Positions 7,749 to 17,422 are shown, counted from the stretch's first letter. The stretch is DNA of 44,219 nt from RGIG9115 sp045648165 (GCA_045648165.1 JAZRNL010000038.1:1-44219), one strand, 5' to 3'. Translations and numbers: made by a program. The notes: generated by a model not told the origin, from the letters alone.

Positions 7749-8900
7749 TTATTCAAAATCTTCAGGTCTTGTTTCTCTGAGTCCAAATTCAAATTTAATC
7801 GCTTCCGCTATACGTTTGGAAGCCTCACCATCACCATACGGATTGGCAGCACGGGCCATTTTATTGTATGCATCTTTTGATGTAAGAAGCTCCTCTGCCA
7901 TTTTTTCAATAACCTCGCGGTCGGTTCCTGCAATTTTAACAGTACCTGCCTCAACAGCTTCCGGGCGCTCTGTTTCACGTCTTAAAACGAGAACAGGTTT
8001 TGCAAGAGCAGGAGCTTCTTCCTGTATACCTCCGGAATCTGTCATTATCATATAGCTTCGAGCCATTGTGTTATGAAGTTCATTAACGCTTAAAGGCTCT
8101 ATAAGACGAATTCCAGGAACGTCGCCCATTATAGAATAGACAGTTTCACGAACCGCCGGATTCAAATGAACAGGATAAACAACCTCTACATCATCGTTGG
8201 CAAGAACAATGTTTTTTATAGCATTACAGATATTCTCAAGCGGTTTTCCAAGATTTTCACGTCTGTGAGCCGTTACAGTTATAACCCTCTTATTCTCAAA
8301 ATCAACATTTCTCAAAGTTGCGTTTTCAAATACATAGTCATCCTTAACAGTTGTTTTAAGAGCATCAATTACAGTATTACCCGTAACATATATTTTTCCG
8401 GCTGGAATCGCTTCACGGAGGAGATTATCCCTGTTACTCGACGTGGGCGAAAAGTGAATATCCGTAATTCTGCCTGTTAAACATCTGTTCATTTCCTCGG
8501 GGAATGGAGAATACTTATCGTAAGTGCGGAGTCCCGCCTCAACATGGCCTACAGATATCTGATTATAAAAAGCCGCAAGAGCTGCAACAAAGCTTGTTGA
8601 TGTATCTCCATGAACGAGAACAATATCCGGTTTTTCTTTTTTAAATACTTCATCCAGTCCCTCAAGCACTCTGCAGGTTATTCCGATTAAGGTCTGACGT
8701 TCTTTCATTATATCAAGGTCATAGTCAGCTTTAAGCGCAAATATATCCATAACCTGGTCAAGCATTTCTCTGTGTTGTGCAGTAACACAAACTATAGTTT
8801 CAAACTCACTGTGTTTCTTAAGTTCAAGGGCAAGAGGTGCCATTTTAATTGCTTCGGGACGGGTTCCGAAAACTAGCATTACTTTAATTTTCTTCATCAT
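7749..8900 (-). CDS. wecB: UDP-N-acetylglucosamine 2-epimerase (non-hydrolysing)
   Basis: It interconverts UDP-GlcNAc and UDP-ManNAc, supplying ManNAc for teichoic-acid linkage units or other surface glycans. The 383-residue length is typical. Motifs: FGTRPEAIKMAPLA at the N-terminus, HVEAGLRTYDKYSPFPEEMNR, TAHRRENLGKPL, the GGIQEEAPAL nucleotide-binding motif and VLRRETERPEA. I set the start at the first of two tandem ATGs (8900), 5 nt behind GGAGAG. It overlaps the end of the wecA-like gene by 17 nt, so the two are almost certainly translated together and work in one pathway. Confidence 0.95.
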   Translation of the reverse strand: MMKKIKVMLVFGTRPEAIKMAPLALELKKHSEFETIVCVTAQHREMLDQVMDIFALKADYDLDIMKERQTLIGITCRVLEGLDEVFKKEKPDIVLVHGDTSTSFVAALAAFYNQISVGHVEAGLRTYDKYSPFPEEMNRCLTGRITDIHFSPTSSNRDNLLREAIPAGKIYVTGNTVIDALKTTVKDDYVFENATLRNVDFENKRVITVTAHRRENLGKPLENICNAIKNIVLANDDVEVVYPVHLNPAVRETVYSIMGDVPGIRLIEPLSVNELHNTMARSYMIMTDSGGIQEEAPALAKPVLVLRRETERPEAVEAGTVKIAGTDREVIEKMAEELLTSKDAYNKMARAANPYGDGEASKRIAEAIKFEFGLRETRPEDFE

Positions 8901-9969
8901 TTGTCTCTCCTTCCCCATTTTTTTCACCGGGTATATAGACATCTTTTCCGAGTAAGCTGCCGATTAAAAGAAGTATAAGCACACATATTACAAGAACTAA
9001 AGCTCTCATTGTACCATTTTCGGCAAGCAGAACTGCCGTTATACCAAGAACACCGCTTATTGCATAGAGTATAAACACAGTCTGCTTTTGACTGAAGCCC
9101 ATGTCAATCAGCCTGTGGTGTAAATGCCCCCTGTCTGCCATCATAGGACTGTGACCTGTAAGAATTCTTCTTAACATTGCAAACATTGCATCAAACAGCG
9201 GAAGTCCAAGAATTAAAAGGGGAACTGCAAAAGTAATCACTGCATAACTCTTGAAAACACCCTGTATGGAAACAGTAGCAAGCATAAACCCTAAAAAAGT
9301 TGAACCCGTATCACCCATAAAAATCTTTGCAGGGTTAAAGTTAAAAGGTAAAAATCCGAAGCAACCGCCCATAAGTGCTATTCCTATTAGACCAATTGTA
9401 TACTCTCCTAAACGAACGGAGATAAACACAAGAGAAACGCTCATTATTGCTGAAACTCCAGCCGCAAGGCCGTCAAGACCATCGATAAAGTTAACGGCAT
9501 TTGTAATAAACACAATCCATATAACGGTCACTGCCACAGATAACCAACCGGGAAGAACCCAATAAAGGTTATCACTGAATACATTGGGGTTTGTAAAAAC
9601 ATTGATACGAATGTCACCAAAATAGATTACAATAAGCGCCGCAACTATCTGGATTGCAAATTTAAGCTTTGCATCTAAATTTTTGCAATCGTCAATTACA
9701 CCCATCACAACGATTATTGCCGCACCAACAAGGGTGGAAATAAGTTGTTTGTTAAATCCCGTGTTGAAACAAAGAATTGCAACAACAAATCCGAAAATAA
9801 TTGCAAGACCTCCAAGTCGCGGAATAGGCTCCTTATGCATACGTCTGCCATCTTTAGGTACATCAATAGCTCCTATTTTAAAAGCAAGCTTCTTAACAAG
9901 CGGTGTAGACGCAAAAGAAAACACAAATGATACTATAAATGCGCAGAATAGATATAAGTTATTATTCAA
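8884..9969 (-). CDS. tagO: Undecaprenyl-phosphate GlcNAc-1-phosphate transferase (WecA/TagO family)
   Basis: This 361-residue polytopic membrane enzyme transfers GlcNAc-1-P from UDP-GlcNAc to undecaprenyl phosphate, the first step of wall teichoic acid or related polymer synthesis. About ten hydrophobic helices are visible. Family motifs include IDDCKNLDAKLKF, NFIDGLDGLAAG, FMGDTGSTFLGF and the cytosolic histidine motif DRGHLHHRLIDMG. The start is TTG at 9969 with GGGAG 10 nt upstream. The pairing with an overlapping wecB suggests a GlcNAc-ManNAc linkage-type product, but no teichoic acid polymerase genes are in the window. Confidence 0.93.
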   Translation of the reverse strand: MNNNLYLFCAFIVSFVFSFASTPLVKKLAFKIGAIDVPKDGRRMHKEPIPRLGGLAIIFGFVVAILCFNTGFNKQLISTLVGAAIIVVMGVIDDCKNLDAKLKFAIQIVAALIVIYFGDIRINVFTNPNVFSDNLYWVLPGWLSVAVTVIWIVFITNAVNFIDGLDGLAAGVSAIMSVSLVFISVRLGEYTIGLIGIALMGGCFGFLPFNFNPAKIFMGDTGSTFLGFMLATVSIQGVFKSYAVITFAVPLLILGLPLFDAMFAMLRRILTGHSPMMADRGHLHHRLIDMGFSQKQTVFILYAISGVLGITAVLLAENGTMRALVLVICVLILLLIGSLLGKDVYIPGEKNGEGETNDEEN

Positions 9970-9986
9970 TTGTCTGTCACTCCCTG

Positions 9987-10991
9987 TTAGTATGGTAAAA
10001 ATCCAACTTTTTTGTAAACCTTGCGAACAGTACGCGAAGCAATAGCTTCTGCTTTTTCAGCACCCGACTTGTATATGCCCTCAAGATAAGCCTTATCAGT
10101 TGAAAGTCTGTCATACTCATTCCGTATAGGTTTAATATGCTCAACAACAGCTTCTGCTACATCGCCTTTAAAAGCACCATAGCCAAGTCCTGCATAAGCA
10201 TTTGTAATTTCGTCGTATGTCTTTCCTGTAACTGCGGAGAAGATAGTCATAAGGTTATTTATACCCGCTTTTGTTTCGTCGCCTTCACGGTATTCGACCA
10301 CGCCCTCACTGTCAGTTACTGCACTCTTGATTTTTTTAGCAATAACATTAACATCATCAAGCATAGAAATATAACCTTTAGGATTGGGGTCTGACTTAGA
10401 CATTTTCTTGGTAGGTTCCTGTAGGCTCATAACCTTAGCACCCGCCTTGGGCATAAATCCTTCAGGTATTACGAACATGTCTCCGTATACAGAATTAAAT
10501 CTTTCTGCAACATCGCGGCAAAGCTCAATGTGCTGCATCTGGTCTTTACCCACAGGCACAAGTTCAGCTCCGTAGAGCAAAATATCCGCTGCCATAAGCA
10601 CAGGGTATGTAAAAAGACCTGCATTTATATTATCACCGTGACCCTTGGATTTATCCTTAAACTGCGTCATACGTGAAAGCTCACCCATATAAGTATAACA
10701 GTTAAGCACCCAAGAAAGCTGTGCGTGTGAAGGAACATGAGACTGAACAAAAAGAAGATTTTTTTCAGGATCAATTCCACATGCAAGATATATTTTAAGC
10801 AAGTCAAGAGTACGCTTTTTAAGCTCCTGAGGGTCCTGCCTTACAGTTATAGAATGCATATCCATTATGGCATAAAGGCACTCATAATCATTCTGAAGGT
10901 CAACCCAGTTCTTTATTGCACCCAGGTAATTACCCAGAGTGATGGTGCCTGACGGCTGTACACCGCTGAAAATTCTTTTTTTATTTTCCAT
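9987..10991 (-). CDS. trpS: Tryptophanyl-tRNA synthetase
   Basis: This class I synthetase charges tRNA-Trp; 334 residues is the normal bacterial length. The HIGH-equivalent is PSGTITLGNYLGAI near residue 13, the KMSKS motif is KKMSKSDPN near residue 195, and GKDQMQHIELCRDVAERFN is the conserved central helix. SD AGGAGTG precedes the ATG at suitable spacing. It lies 9 nt after the aminotransferase and 17 nt before tagO, so it is an internal gene of the operon. I see no T-box in the short gaps, so it is not individually controlled by one here. Confidence 0.97.
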   Translation of the reverse strand: MENKKRIFSGVQPSGTITLGNYLGAIKNWVDLQNDYECLYAIMDMHSITVRQDPQELKKRTLDLLKIYLACGIDPEKNLLFVQSHVPSHAQLSWVLNCYTYMGELSRMTQFKDKSKGHGDNINAGLFTYPVLMAADILLYGAELVPVGKDQMQHIELCRDVAERFNSVYGDMFVIPEGFMPKAGAKVMSLQEPTKKMSKSDPNPKGYISMLDDVNVIAKKIKSAVTDSEGVVEYREGDETKAGINNLMTIFSAVTGKTYDEITNAYAGLGYGAFKGDVAEAVVEHIKPIRNEYDRLSTDKAYLEGIYKSGAEKAEAIASRTVRKVYKKVGFLPY

Positions 10992-11000
10992 ACTGTCTTA

Positions 11001-12194
11001 TCACTCCTTTATCATCGCAGACAGAACTTCACCAAGAGATTTAATTCCCTTTTCAATTTTATCAAGAGGCATCGTTGAATAGTTAAGTCTGAACATTGTA
11101 CAAGGTTTTTCCTGGTCAGTCATAAAACCGCTTCCTGCAACAAAAGCCACTTTATTTTTAAGGCTTTCCTTAAGTATTGCATCAATATCAGTACCTTGCG
11201 GTGCGGTACACATTATGAACAATCCGCCCTCGGGCTTAGTCCAAGTAACTGTTTTCGGGAAATACTTCTCCATACACTCCAGCATAAAGCTGCATTTTGT
11301 TCCGTAAATCTCTCTTGCCTTTTTGATATTTTCGTCTATATCGTACTTTTTAAGATATTCAGAAGCAATCATCTGTGTGAGAAACGGAGTATGGACGTCA
11401 TTTGCCTGCTTTGCAATTTCAATTCTGTCAATGACGGCACCGTTACAGATTACATATCCAAGACGAAGACCGGGTGAAAGAATTTTCGAAAAAGAACTGC
11501 AGTAAATTACTCTCCCCTCAGTATCAAGAGATTTTATTGTGGGAATATCTTCCCCTTTGAAACGCAAGTCACCATAGGGATTGTCCTCAAGAATCAAAAA
11601 ATCATATTTTGAAGCAAACTCAAGAAGCTTCTTTCTCTTTTCGAGGCTCATAGTAATGCCTGTTGGGTTCTGGAATGTAGGAATAACATAAAGAAGCTTG
11701 ATTTTTTTTAATTTGAGAGTTTCTTCAAAAGCCTTTATGTCTATTCCGTCTTCCTCCATAGGAACCGGGATTAATTTTGCATTATGAGCACGAATTGAAT
11801 TGAGCGAACCAACGAAACTCGGCTCCTCCACTGCAACACACTCGCCCTCATTTACAAATGTTTTAACTGCAAGGTCTATTCCCTGTTGTTCACCTGTTGT
11901 TATAATAACCTTATCCCCGTCAGCTACACATCCGATTTTTGATGCTCTCTCTATGACCTGTTCCTTAAAAGGTGCATAACCGTCTGTGGTTCCGTACTGA
12001 AGCGCTTTTACAGGCTCTTTGGTAAGAATATCCTTCGCAATTTCTGCAAGCTCCTCAGCCGGGAAAAGTGATGAATCGGGGGAACCTCCTGCAAGAGATA
12101 TAATTTCCGGATCAGCCATAAGCTTAAACATTTCACGGATAGCAGAAGCTTTAAGCTTACCTACTTTTTCTGATATATATTTACTGTAATCCAT
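11001..12194 (-). CDS. PLP-dependent aminotransferase, class I/II (2-aminoadipate/aromatic type)
   Basis: The 397-residue fold-type I aminotransferase resembles LysN and the enzyme half of MocR proteins, without a GntR domain. Motifs: SLAGGSPDSSLFP near the N-terminus, QYGTTDGYAPFKE, TTGEQQGIDLAVK, PTFQNPTGITMS, LEDNPYGDLRF and the PLP-lysine segment SSFSKILSPGLRLGYV. C-terminal FRLNYSTM holds the substrate-binding arginine. The substrate cannot be told from sequence; 2-aminoadipate, branched-chain or aromatic amino acids are all possible. Its place between glnS and trpS suggests amino-acid supply for charging, though this may be just operon convenience. Confidence 0.85.
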   Translation of the reverse strand: MDYSKYISEKVGKLKASAIREMFKLMADPEIISLAGGSPDSSLFPAEELAEIAKDILTKEPVKALQYGTTDGYAPFKEQVIERASKIGCVADGDKVIITTGEQQGIDLAVKTFVNEGECVAVEEPSFVGSLNSIRAHNAKLIPVPMEEDGIDIKAFEETLKLKKIKLLYVIPTFQNPTGITMSLEKRKKLLEFASKYDFLILEDNPYGDLRFKGEDIPTIKSLDTEGRVIYCSSFSKILSPGLRLGYVICNGAVIDRIEIAKQANDVHTPFLTQMIASEYLKKYDIDENIKKAREIYGTKCSFMLECMEKYFPKTVTWTKPEGGLFIMCTAPQGTDIDAILKESLKNKVAFVAGSGFMTDQEKPCTMFRLNYSTMPLDKIEKGIKSLGEVLSAMIKE

Positions 12195-12209
12195 ACTAAG
12201 TTCTATCCT

Positions 12210-13877
12210 TTATTTATTCATTTGTTTGCCCCATGAATCCTTAAGAGCAACTGTCCTGTTAAACACGAGTTTTTCGTCTGTACTATCACTGTCGACGCAG
12301 AAATAGCCTTGTCTCATAAACTGGAAGGTGTTTCCAACCTTTGCACCTGCAAGATTTTTCTCGACCTTACAGTTTGAAAGAACAACCTGGGATTCGGGAT
12401 TCAAATTTGTAAGATAGTCACCATTTGCTTCTTCGTCTGACGGATTTTCAACAGTGAAAAGCCTGTCGTACAAACGGATTTCCGCATCTGCGGCACTATC
12501 TGCACTTACCCAGTGGATTGTACCTCTTACCTTTCTTCCGTCGGGGGTTTGTCCGCCCTTCGATTCAGGGTCATAAGTACAGTGAATTTCGGTAACAACG
12601 CCATTTTCGTCACGTTCTACACCTGTACAGGTTACATAGTATGCACCCTTAAGGCGCACCTCATTTCCGATAGCGAGTCTATAATACTTCTTGGGAGGCT
12701 CATCCATATAATCATCAGCCTCTACGTAGATGTTCTTTGAAAAAAGAACTGTTCTTGTTCCGGCTGTTTCATCTTCGGGGTTGATTTCAACCGTTATCTC
12801 CTCCGTAAGATTATCAGGATAATTGTCTATAACAAGCTTAACCGGACGGAGAACTGCCATAGCACGCGGAGCTTTTTTGTTAAGGTCTTCACGCACACAA
12901 TGTTCAAGAAGATTAAAATCAACAACACTGTTTGCTTTAGCAACTCCTATACGGTCACAAAAATCTTTAAGAGCTTCCTTTGTGTAGCCGCGTCTTCTCA
13001 TGCCGCTTATTGTGGACATTCTGGGGTCGTCCCATCCACTGACTATGCCGTCACGAACAAGCTTAAGGCATTTTCTCTTACTGGTTAATGTATAGTTCAA
13101 ATTAAGTCTTGCAAACTCAATCTGTCTTGAAGGCTTGTCAAAATCAAGCTCTTTAAGGAACCAATCGTAAAGAGGTCTGTGGTCCTCAAACTCAAGAGAA
13201 CAAAGTGAGTGTGAAACACCCTCAACAGTATCAGAAATAGGATGCGCAAAATCGTACATAGGATACACAAGCCATTTATCACCTGTGCGATGATGATGAG
13301 CTCTTAAAATCCTATAGATAACAGGATCTCTCATATTAAGATTGGGAGATGCCATATCAATTTTAGCACGAAGTACTTTTGAGCCGTCAGGAAATTCCCC
13401 GTCGGTCATTCGCTTAAAGAGGTCTAAGTTTTCTTCAATACTTCTGTCTCTGTAAGGGCTGTTTTTACCGGGAGCTTTTAAAGTTCCTCTGTATTCCCTG
13501 ATTTCATCTGCTGAAAGGTCGCAAACATATGCTTTTCCTTTTTCAATCAGCTTAACTGCGCATTTATAAATATCATCAAAGTAGTCTGATGCATAAAGCA
13601 CCTTTCCCCACTTAAATCCAAGCCACTCAATATCATTCATAATGGCATCAACATATTCAGTATCCTCTTTTGTGGGATTTGTATCATCAAGACGGAGGTT
13701 GCATACGCCGTTATATTTAGCAGCAGTACCGAAATCTATACATATAGCCTTAACGTGACCGATATGAAGATATCCGTTAGGTTCCGGCGGAAATCTTGTC
13801 TGAACTGCGGAATAAACTCCCTCAGCAAGGTCTTTATTAATAGCTTCGTGAATAAAATTTGTGCTTAATTCTTCCAT
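12210..13877 (-). CDS. glnS: Glutaminyl-tRNA synthetase
   Basis: The 555-residue class Ib enzyme charges tRNA-Gln directly. The HIGH motif is PPEPNGYLHIGHVKA (about residues 31-45), followed by LRLDDTNPTKEDTEYVD, YDFAHPISDTVEGVSHSLC, and a KMSKS equivalent TSKRKCLKLV (about 262-271). The C-terminal two beta-barrel anticodon-binding domains are intact. Many Firmicutes lack GlnRS and make Gln-tRNA by GatCAB transamidation, so its presence marks a lineage that acquired the eukaryote/proteobacteria-type enzyme. It sits directly downstream of gltX (16 nt) with an AAAGGA SD. Confidence 0.97.
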   Translation of the reverse strand: MEELSTNFIHEAINKDLAEGVYSAVQTRFPPEPNGYLHIGHVKAICIDFGTAAKYNGVCNLRLDDTNPTKEDTEYVDAIMNDIEWLGFKWGKVLYASDYFDDIYKCAVKLIEKGKAYVCDLSADEIREYRGTLKAPGKNSPYRDRSIEENLDLFKRMTDGEFPDGSKVLRAKIDMASPNLNMRDPVIYRILRAHHHRTGDKWLVYPMYDFAHPISDTVEGVSHSLCSLEFEDHRPLYDWFLKELDFDKPSRQIEFARLNLNYTLTSKRKCLKLVRDGIVSGWDDPRMSTISGMRRRGYTKEALKDFCDRIGVAKANSVVDFNLLEHCVREDLNKKAPRAMAVLRPVKLVIDNYPDNLTEEITVEINPEDETAGTRTVLFSKNIYVEADDYMDEPPKKYYRLAIGNEVRLKGAYYVTCTGVERDENGVVTEIHCTYDPESKGGQTPDGRKVRGTIHWVSADSAADAEIRLYDRLFTVENPSDEEANGDYLTNLNPESQVVLSNCKVEKNLAGAKVGNTFQFMRQGYFCVDSDSTDEKLVFNRTVALKDSWGKQMNK

Positions 13878-13893
13878 TGACTGTATCCTTTCG

Positions 13894-15549
13894 TTATTTA
13901 AGTAATTCTATGCTTTCATCTATACGTGCCATAACTCTGTCAAATCCAATAACTTGCATTACCTCATAAAGGTCAGGTGAATTCTTTCTTCCTGTTACTG
14001 CAACACGAATTACAGAGCTTACCTGACCCACGTGACCTCGGAATGCATCGGGATCCTTTTTATAAAACTTCGGTGCTTTCGCATATCCCAAAGCTTCGCT
14101 CATATCTCGAAGATGCGGGAACCAGTCCTCAGCAGTTTCATCTGCTATATATACTTTTTTGTATTCTGTGAGAATTTCAACCATATCCTCATATGGAAGA
14201 ATATCTTCAAAATCTCTCTTTCTGTCCCAAAGCTTTTCAAAGAAATATTCAGCATAGCAAGGCGCCTCGTCCCATTTAACAAGCTCCTTACGTGGTTTAA
14301 TTTCGTTCCGCTCAACTCCGAAAACAGATTTTGTGTATTCAATATCATCACTAATAATGTTGAAGAACTCAGGACTATTATCCTTAGCCCAAGCAAGGAC
14401 TTCGTCTGTTACCTGTTCTTTTGAAAGGGTTGAAATATAATTTTTACTGATATCACTAAGTTTTACAAGATCAAAAAGCGCTCCCGCCTTACTCATTTTC
14501 GAAAGTGAGAATTCAAAATCAGCATTTGAAGCATCGGGGTTTTCAGCTCTCCACTCTTCAAAATTTGAGTTTGCAATAGTTAAAAGATACTCAATTACTG
14601 CACCCTTTGGATATCCCACCTGTGAATAGAACTCAACTGCCGCTTCAGGATCTTTTCTCTTTGAAAGCTTACGCTTTCCTCCATCTTCCTCTTTCATTAT
14701 AGGAGAAATATGAGAATATCTCGGGCGTTTAAAACCAAGAACATCAAAAAACTGTACATGTATGGGAACTGACGAAATCCATTCATCGCCACGGATAACA
14801 TCTGTAGTTCTCATAAGGTGGTCGTCGATTGCATGTGCAAAATGGTATGTGGGAATACCGTCGGATTTGAGTATTACAACATCCTGAATGTTTTCAGGCA
14901 TTTCAATTTCGCCTTTTATTCCATCAACAAAAGAAATTTTATTATCTTCCTTGCCGGGTGATTTGAGCCTTAAAACATAGCTTTCACCATCAGCTATACG
15001 TTTAGCAGCCTCGTCAGCAGTTATGTTTCTGTATTTTGCATACTCACCATAACAACCGGGATTTTTCTTCTCAGCCTCTTGATTTGAACGGATTTCTGCA
15101 AGTTCCTCCTCCGTCATAAAACAAGGATATGCAAGTCCTTTTTCTACAAGGCTTTTCGCAAACGAATGGTAAATGTCCGCTCTTTGACTCTGGATATAAG
15201 GTCCGTAGTTTCCCTTAGACTCTGTTTCGGAAATCATACCCTCTTCAATCTCTATCCCAAAATCACGAAGCCCTTTAACTATTCCGCTCACTCCGTTTTC
15301 AACCTCGCGTTTTTTATCGGTATCTTCAATACGGAGATAGAACTCACCGCCGGTTGTAAGAGCAGCGCGTTGAGCCACAAAAGCCGCAAACAAACCGCCA
15401 ATGTGTAAAAAACCTGTTGGGCTTGGAGCAAACCTTGACACAACCGCACCCTCCGGGAGATTTCTTTCCGGATACATTTTCTCATAATCCTCAGTTGATT
15501 TAAGTGCCTGAGGGAAAAGCAAATCTGCCATTTTTTGATTATCAGTCAT
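13894..15549 (-). CDS. gltX: Glutamyl-tRNA synthetase
   Basis: This 551-residue class Ib synthetase is somewhat longer than typical GluRS (~480) because of an N-terminal extension before the HIGH motif. Motifs: RFAPSPTGFLHIGGLFAA (about residues 38-55), LRIEDTDKKREVENG, YHFAHAIDDHLMRTTDVIRG and the KMSKS equivalent KRKLSKRKDP. I place the start at the ATG at 15549 with AGAGAGGAATGG upstream. It is the promoter-proximal gene of the operon. With glnS downstream the organism probably does not depend on a non-discriminating GluRS for tRNA-Gln, but discrimination cannot be read from sequence alone. Confidence 0.95.
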   Translation of the reverse strand: MTDNQKMADLLFPQALKSTEDYEKMYPERNLPEGAVVSRFAPSPTGFLHIGGLFAAFVAQRAALTTGGEFYLRIEDTDKKREVENGVSGIVKGLRDFGIEIEEGMISETESKGNYGPYIQSQRADIYHSFAKSLVEKGLAYPCFMTEEELAEIRSNQEAEKKNPGCYGEYAKYRNITADEAAKRIADGESYVLRLKSPGKEDNKISFVDGIKGEIEMPENIQDVVILKSDGIPTYHFAHAIDDHLMRTTDVIRGDEWISSVPIHVQFFDVLGFKRPRYSHISPIMKEEDGGKRKLSKRKDPEAAVEFYSQVGYPKGAVIEYLLTIANSNFEEWRAENPDASNADFEFSLSKMSKAGALFDLVKLSDISKNYISTLSKEQVTDEVLAWAKDNSPEFFNIISDDIEYTKSVFGVERNEIKPRKELVKWDEAPCYAEYFFEKLWDRKRDFEDILPYEDMVEILTEYKKVYIADETAEDWFPHLRDMSEALGYAKAPKFYKKDPDAFRGHVGQVSSVIRVAVTGRKNSPDLYEVMQVIGFDRVMARIDESIELLK

Positions 15550-15639
15550 CTTATACCATTCCTCTCTATATATGAACAATTTAAGTTTTCAAAACCAATA
15601 GTGTGTAACACATAGAAAGCCTACATTACACCTCATTTT

Positions 15640-15668
15640 ATTATACCTTATAAAGGAACCAATATCAA
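15640..15668 (-). promoter_or_regulatory. Promoter of the gltX-to-glyS operon, with leader hairpin
   Basis: Minus-strand -35 TTGATA (15663-15668) and -10 TATAAT (15640-15645) have a 17-bp spacer; transcription should start near 15633. The leader of about 84 nt opens with a short hairpin (GUGUAA 15626-15631 with UUACAC 15603-15608). No T-box antiterminator sequence (GGGUGG) is visible in it. Confidence 0.8.
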
Positions 15669-15742
15669 TGTTTTTTTTTATTTTTGTATATTTTATACCA
15701 TAATTTATTAAACGCTCCGTAAACATACCACAAATCTCTAAA

Positions 15743-15781
15743 AAAAGATATTGGAGCCTTTTTTTGGCTCCAATATCTTTT
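15743..15781 (-). terminator. Strong intrinsic terminator after the acyl-CoA synthetase-like gene
   Basis: The 16-bp arms AAAAGATATTGGAGCC (15743-15758) and GGCTCCAATATCTTTT (15766-15781) flank a 7-nt loop, directly after the stop codon. Poly-T runs on both strands mean it could work in either direction, but the gltX promoter downstream makes the minus strand the relevant one. Confidence 0.9.
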
Positions 15782-17377
15782 TTAATATGCTTTTTCTCTT
15801 TTTATCTTCTTGGTTGTGGTTTTTTCCATTTCTTTATCAGTTATGTTATAAGCCTTTATCTGCTTGTAGATTGCAAGCTTTGAGTTAACCTCCGCTATAT
15901 GCTTATCAATCTCCGCTTTAGCTTCATCAGGGTCCATATTGACATCGTAAACTATTTTAGCGCTTATACAATCATGTCCGTCTTTTACTTCATTATAAAC
16001 AATACATTCCTTTATTGCAGGGCAAATATCAATAAGACCTTCAATTTCTTCAGGAAATACATTTTTTCCTGTACTTAGAACTATTACGTTCTTTTTTCTT
16101 CCTGTTATAAACAAATATCCGTCCTTATCAAGTCGTCCAATATCGCCTGTGAGAAAATACCCGTCCATCATGACGGCCTTAGTTGCTTCTTCATCGCCGT
16201 AATATCCAAGCATTACATTTTCACCCTTCACTGCGATTTCTCCAAGACCACGCTCGTCGGCATCTATTATTTTAACTTCAACATCAATCATAGGCTTACC
16301 AACTGAGCCAATTCGCATATATACATCTGTTTCTGCAGACACAACGGGAGATGTTTCTGAAAGGCCATAACCCTGAACTGTAAGTATTCCGATTTTGTTC
16401 AACCATTCAAGGGTTTCAGGATTAGCAGGCGCTGCCCCAACAATTATAAAACGGAGACCGCCCCCCAGCTTTTCTATTATAGGAGCAAATAATTTTCGTC
16501 TTATATCAATTCCGAATTTACCAAGAAAAGATGAAATTGCAATCATTTTATTAATAAGTGAAAGTTTATTCTGCTTTTTGAGCTGACGGATTATGGAATT
16601 TTTAATTTCTTCAACAATTAAAGGAACTGCAACAAAAACGGTTACACCATATTCTGTAAGGCATTTAGCAACACGAAGTCCTTCGCAGAAAACATTGCAC
16701 ATACCATTAGCAAGAAACAGCACAGTCTGTACCATACCAAAAGCATGATGGAACGGAAGAAGAGCCATACTGATATCTGTTTGATAAAATTTCTCCCATC
16801 TGCAAAGTCCATATACGTTTGACAAAAGATTATTCTGGGAAAGCATAACCGCCTTTGACTTGGATGTAGTACCGGATGTAAAAAGAAGTATGCTCATTTT
16901 ATAGGAATCAATTACAACATTCCTGTATTCATCAAAAGCAAAACCTTTTCCTGTTTGAATCATTTCTTCGAATTCCAATGAACTCATACAAACCGCCGTG
17001 ATGTCATCCTTAGAAGATAAATGCTCATAAAAGATTTCTGAGCAAAAAACTACTTCTGCATTTGCCCTGGATAGCTGCTCGTCAAGCTCATATTCAAGCA
17101 AGCCTCTATCTAATGGGACTATTGTTCCTCCGCATGAAAGCACCGTTAAGAAAACAAGCATCCATTGATAACTGTTTTCACCAATAACTGCAATTCTTTT
17201 ATTTATGTAGCCTTTGTTTATAAGGAATTTACCTAAAGCCTCTACTTCCTCTTGCATAATTTTATATGTTACATCACGATAGCCATTTTCAAGCTTTATT
17301 TTAAATGCAACATTTTCTGCATACATTTTTCCAACAGACTCGACCATTTCTCTCATATTTTTATATTTAGTATACAT
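15782..17377 (-). CDS. AMP-forming acyl-CoA synthetase / AMP-binding enzyme
   Basis: The 531-residue ANL-superfamily adenylating enzyme is similar to long-chain fatty acid-CoA ligases. Motifs: the P-loop-like LLFTSGTTSKSKAVMLSQ (about residues 168-185), GYGLSETSPVV (about 341-351), TGDIGRLDKDGYLFITGRKK hinge (about 412-431) and a C-terminal lysine in TTTKKIKRE. The likely reaction is ATP-dependent activation of a carboxylate with CoA; chain length is unknown. It is a single-gene unit with its own consensus promoter and strong terminator, transcribed divergently from a DUF1836 gene that could regulate it. Confidence 0.87.
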   Translation of the reverse strand: MYTKYKNMREMVESVGKMYAENVAFKIKLENGYRDVTYKIMQEEVEALGKFLINKGYINKRIAVIGENSYQWMLVFLTVLSCGGTIVPLDRGLLEYELDEQLSRANAEVVFCSEIFYEHLSSKDDITAVCMSSLEFEEMIQTGKGFAFDEYRNVVIDSYKMSILLFTSGTTSKSKAVMLSQNNLLSNVYGLCRWEKFYQTDISMALLPFHHAFGMVQTVLFLANGMCNVFCEGLRVAKCLTEYGVTVFVAVPLIVEEIKNSIIRQLKKQNKLSLINKMIAISSFLGKFGIDIRRKLFAPIIEKLGGGLRFIIVGAAPANPETLEWLNKIGILTVQGYGLSETSPVVSAETDVYMRIGSVGKPMIDVEVKIIDADERGLGEIAVKGENVMLGYYGDEEATKAVMMDGYFLTGDIGRLDKDGYLFITGRKKNVIVLSTGKNVFPEEIEGLIDICPAIKECIVYNEVKDGHDCISAKIVYDVNMDPDEAKAEIDKHIAEVNSKLAIYKQIKAYNITDKEMEKTTTKKIKREKAY

Positions 17378-17422
17378 ACCAACACTCCATTCTAAATATT
17401 ATATTATCTGGTATCGATTACT

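Noticed and set aside
7600..8055. 151-residue plus-strand reading frame
   Set aside because: It is antisense to wecB and the mgtE leader, has no SD, and the translation has no family resemblance.
15550..15640. T-box leader before the gltX operon
   Set aside because: The leader is under 90 nt, has only a small 5' hairpin, and shows no GGGUGG T-box sequence or terminator/antiterminator pair.
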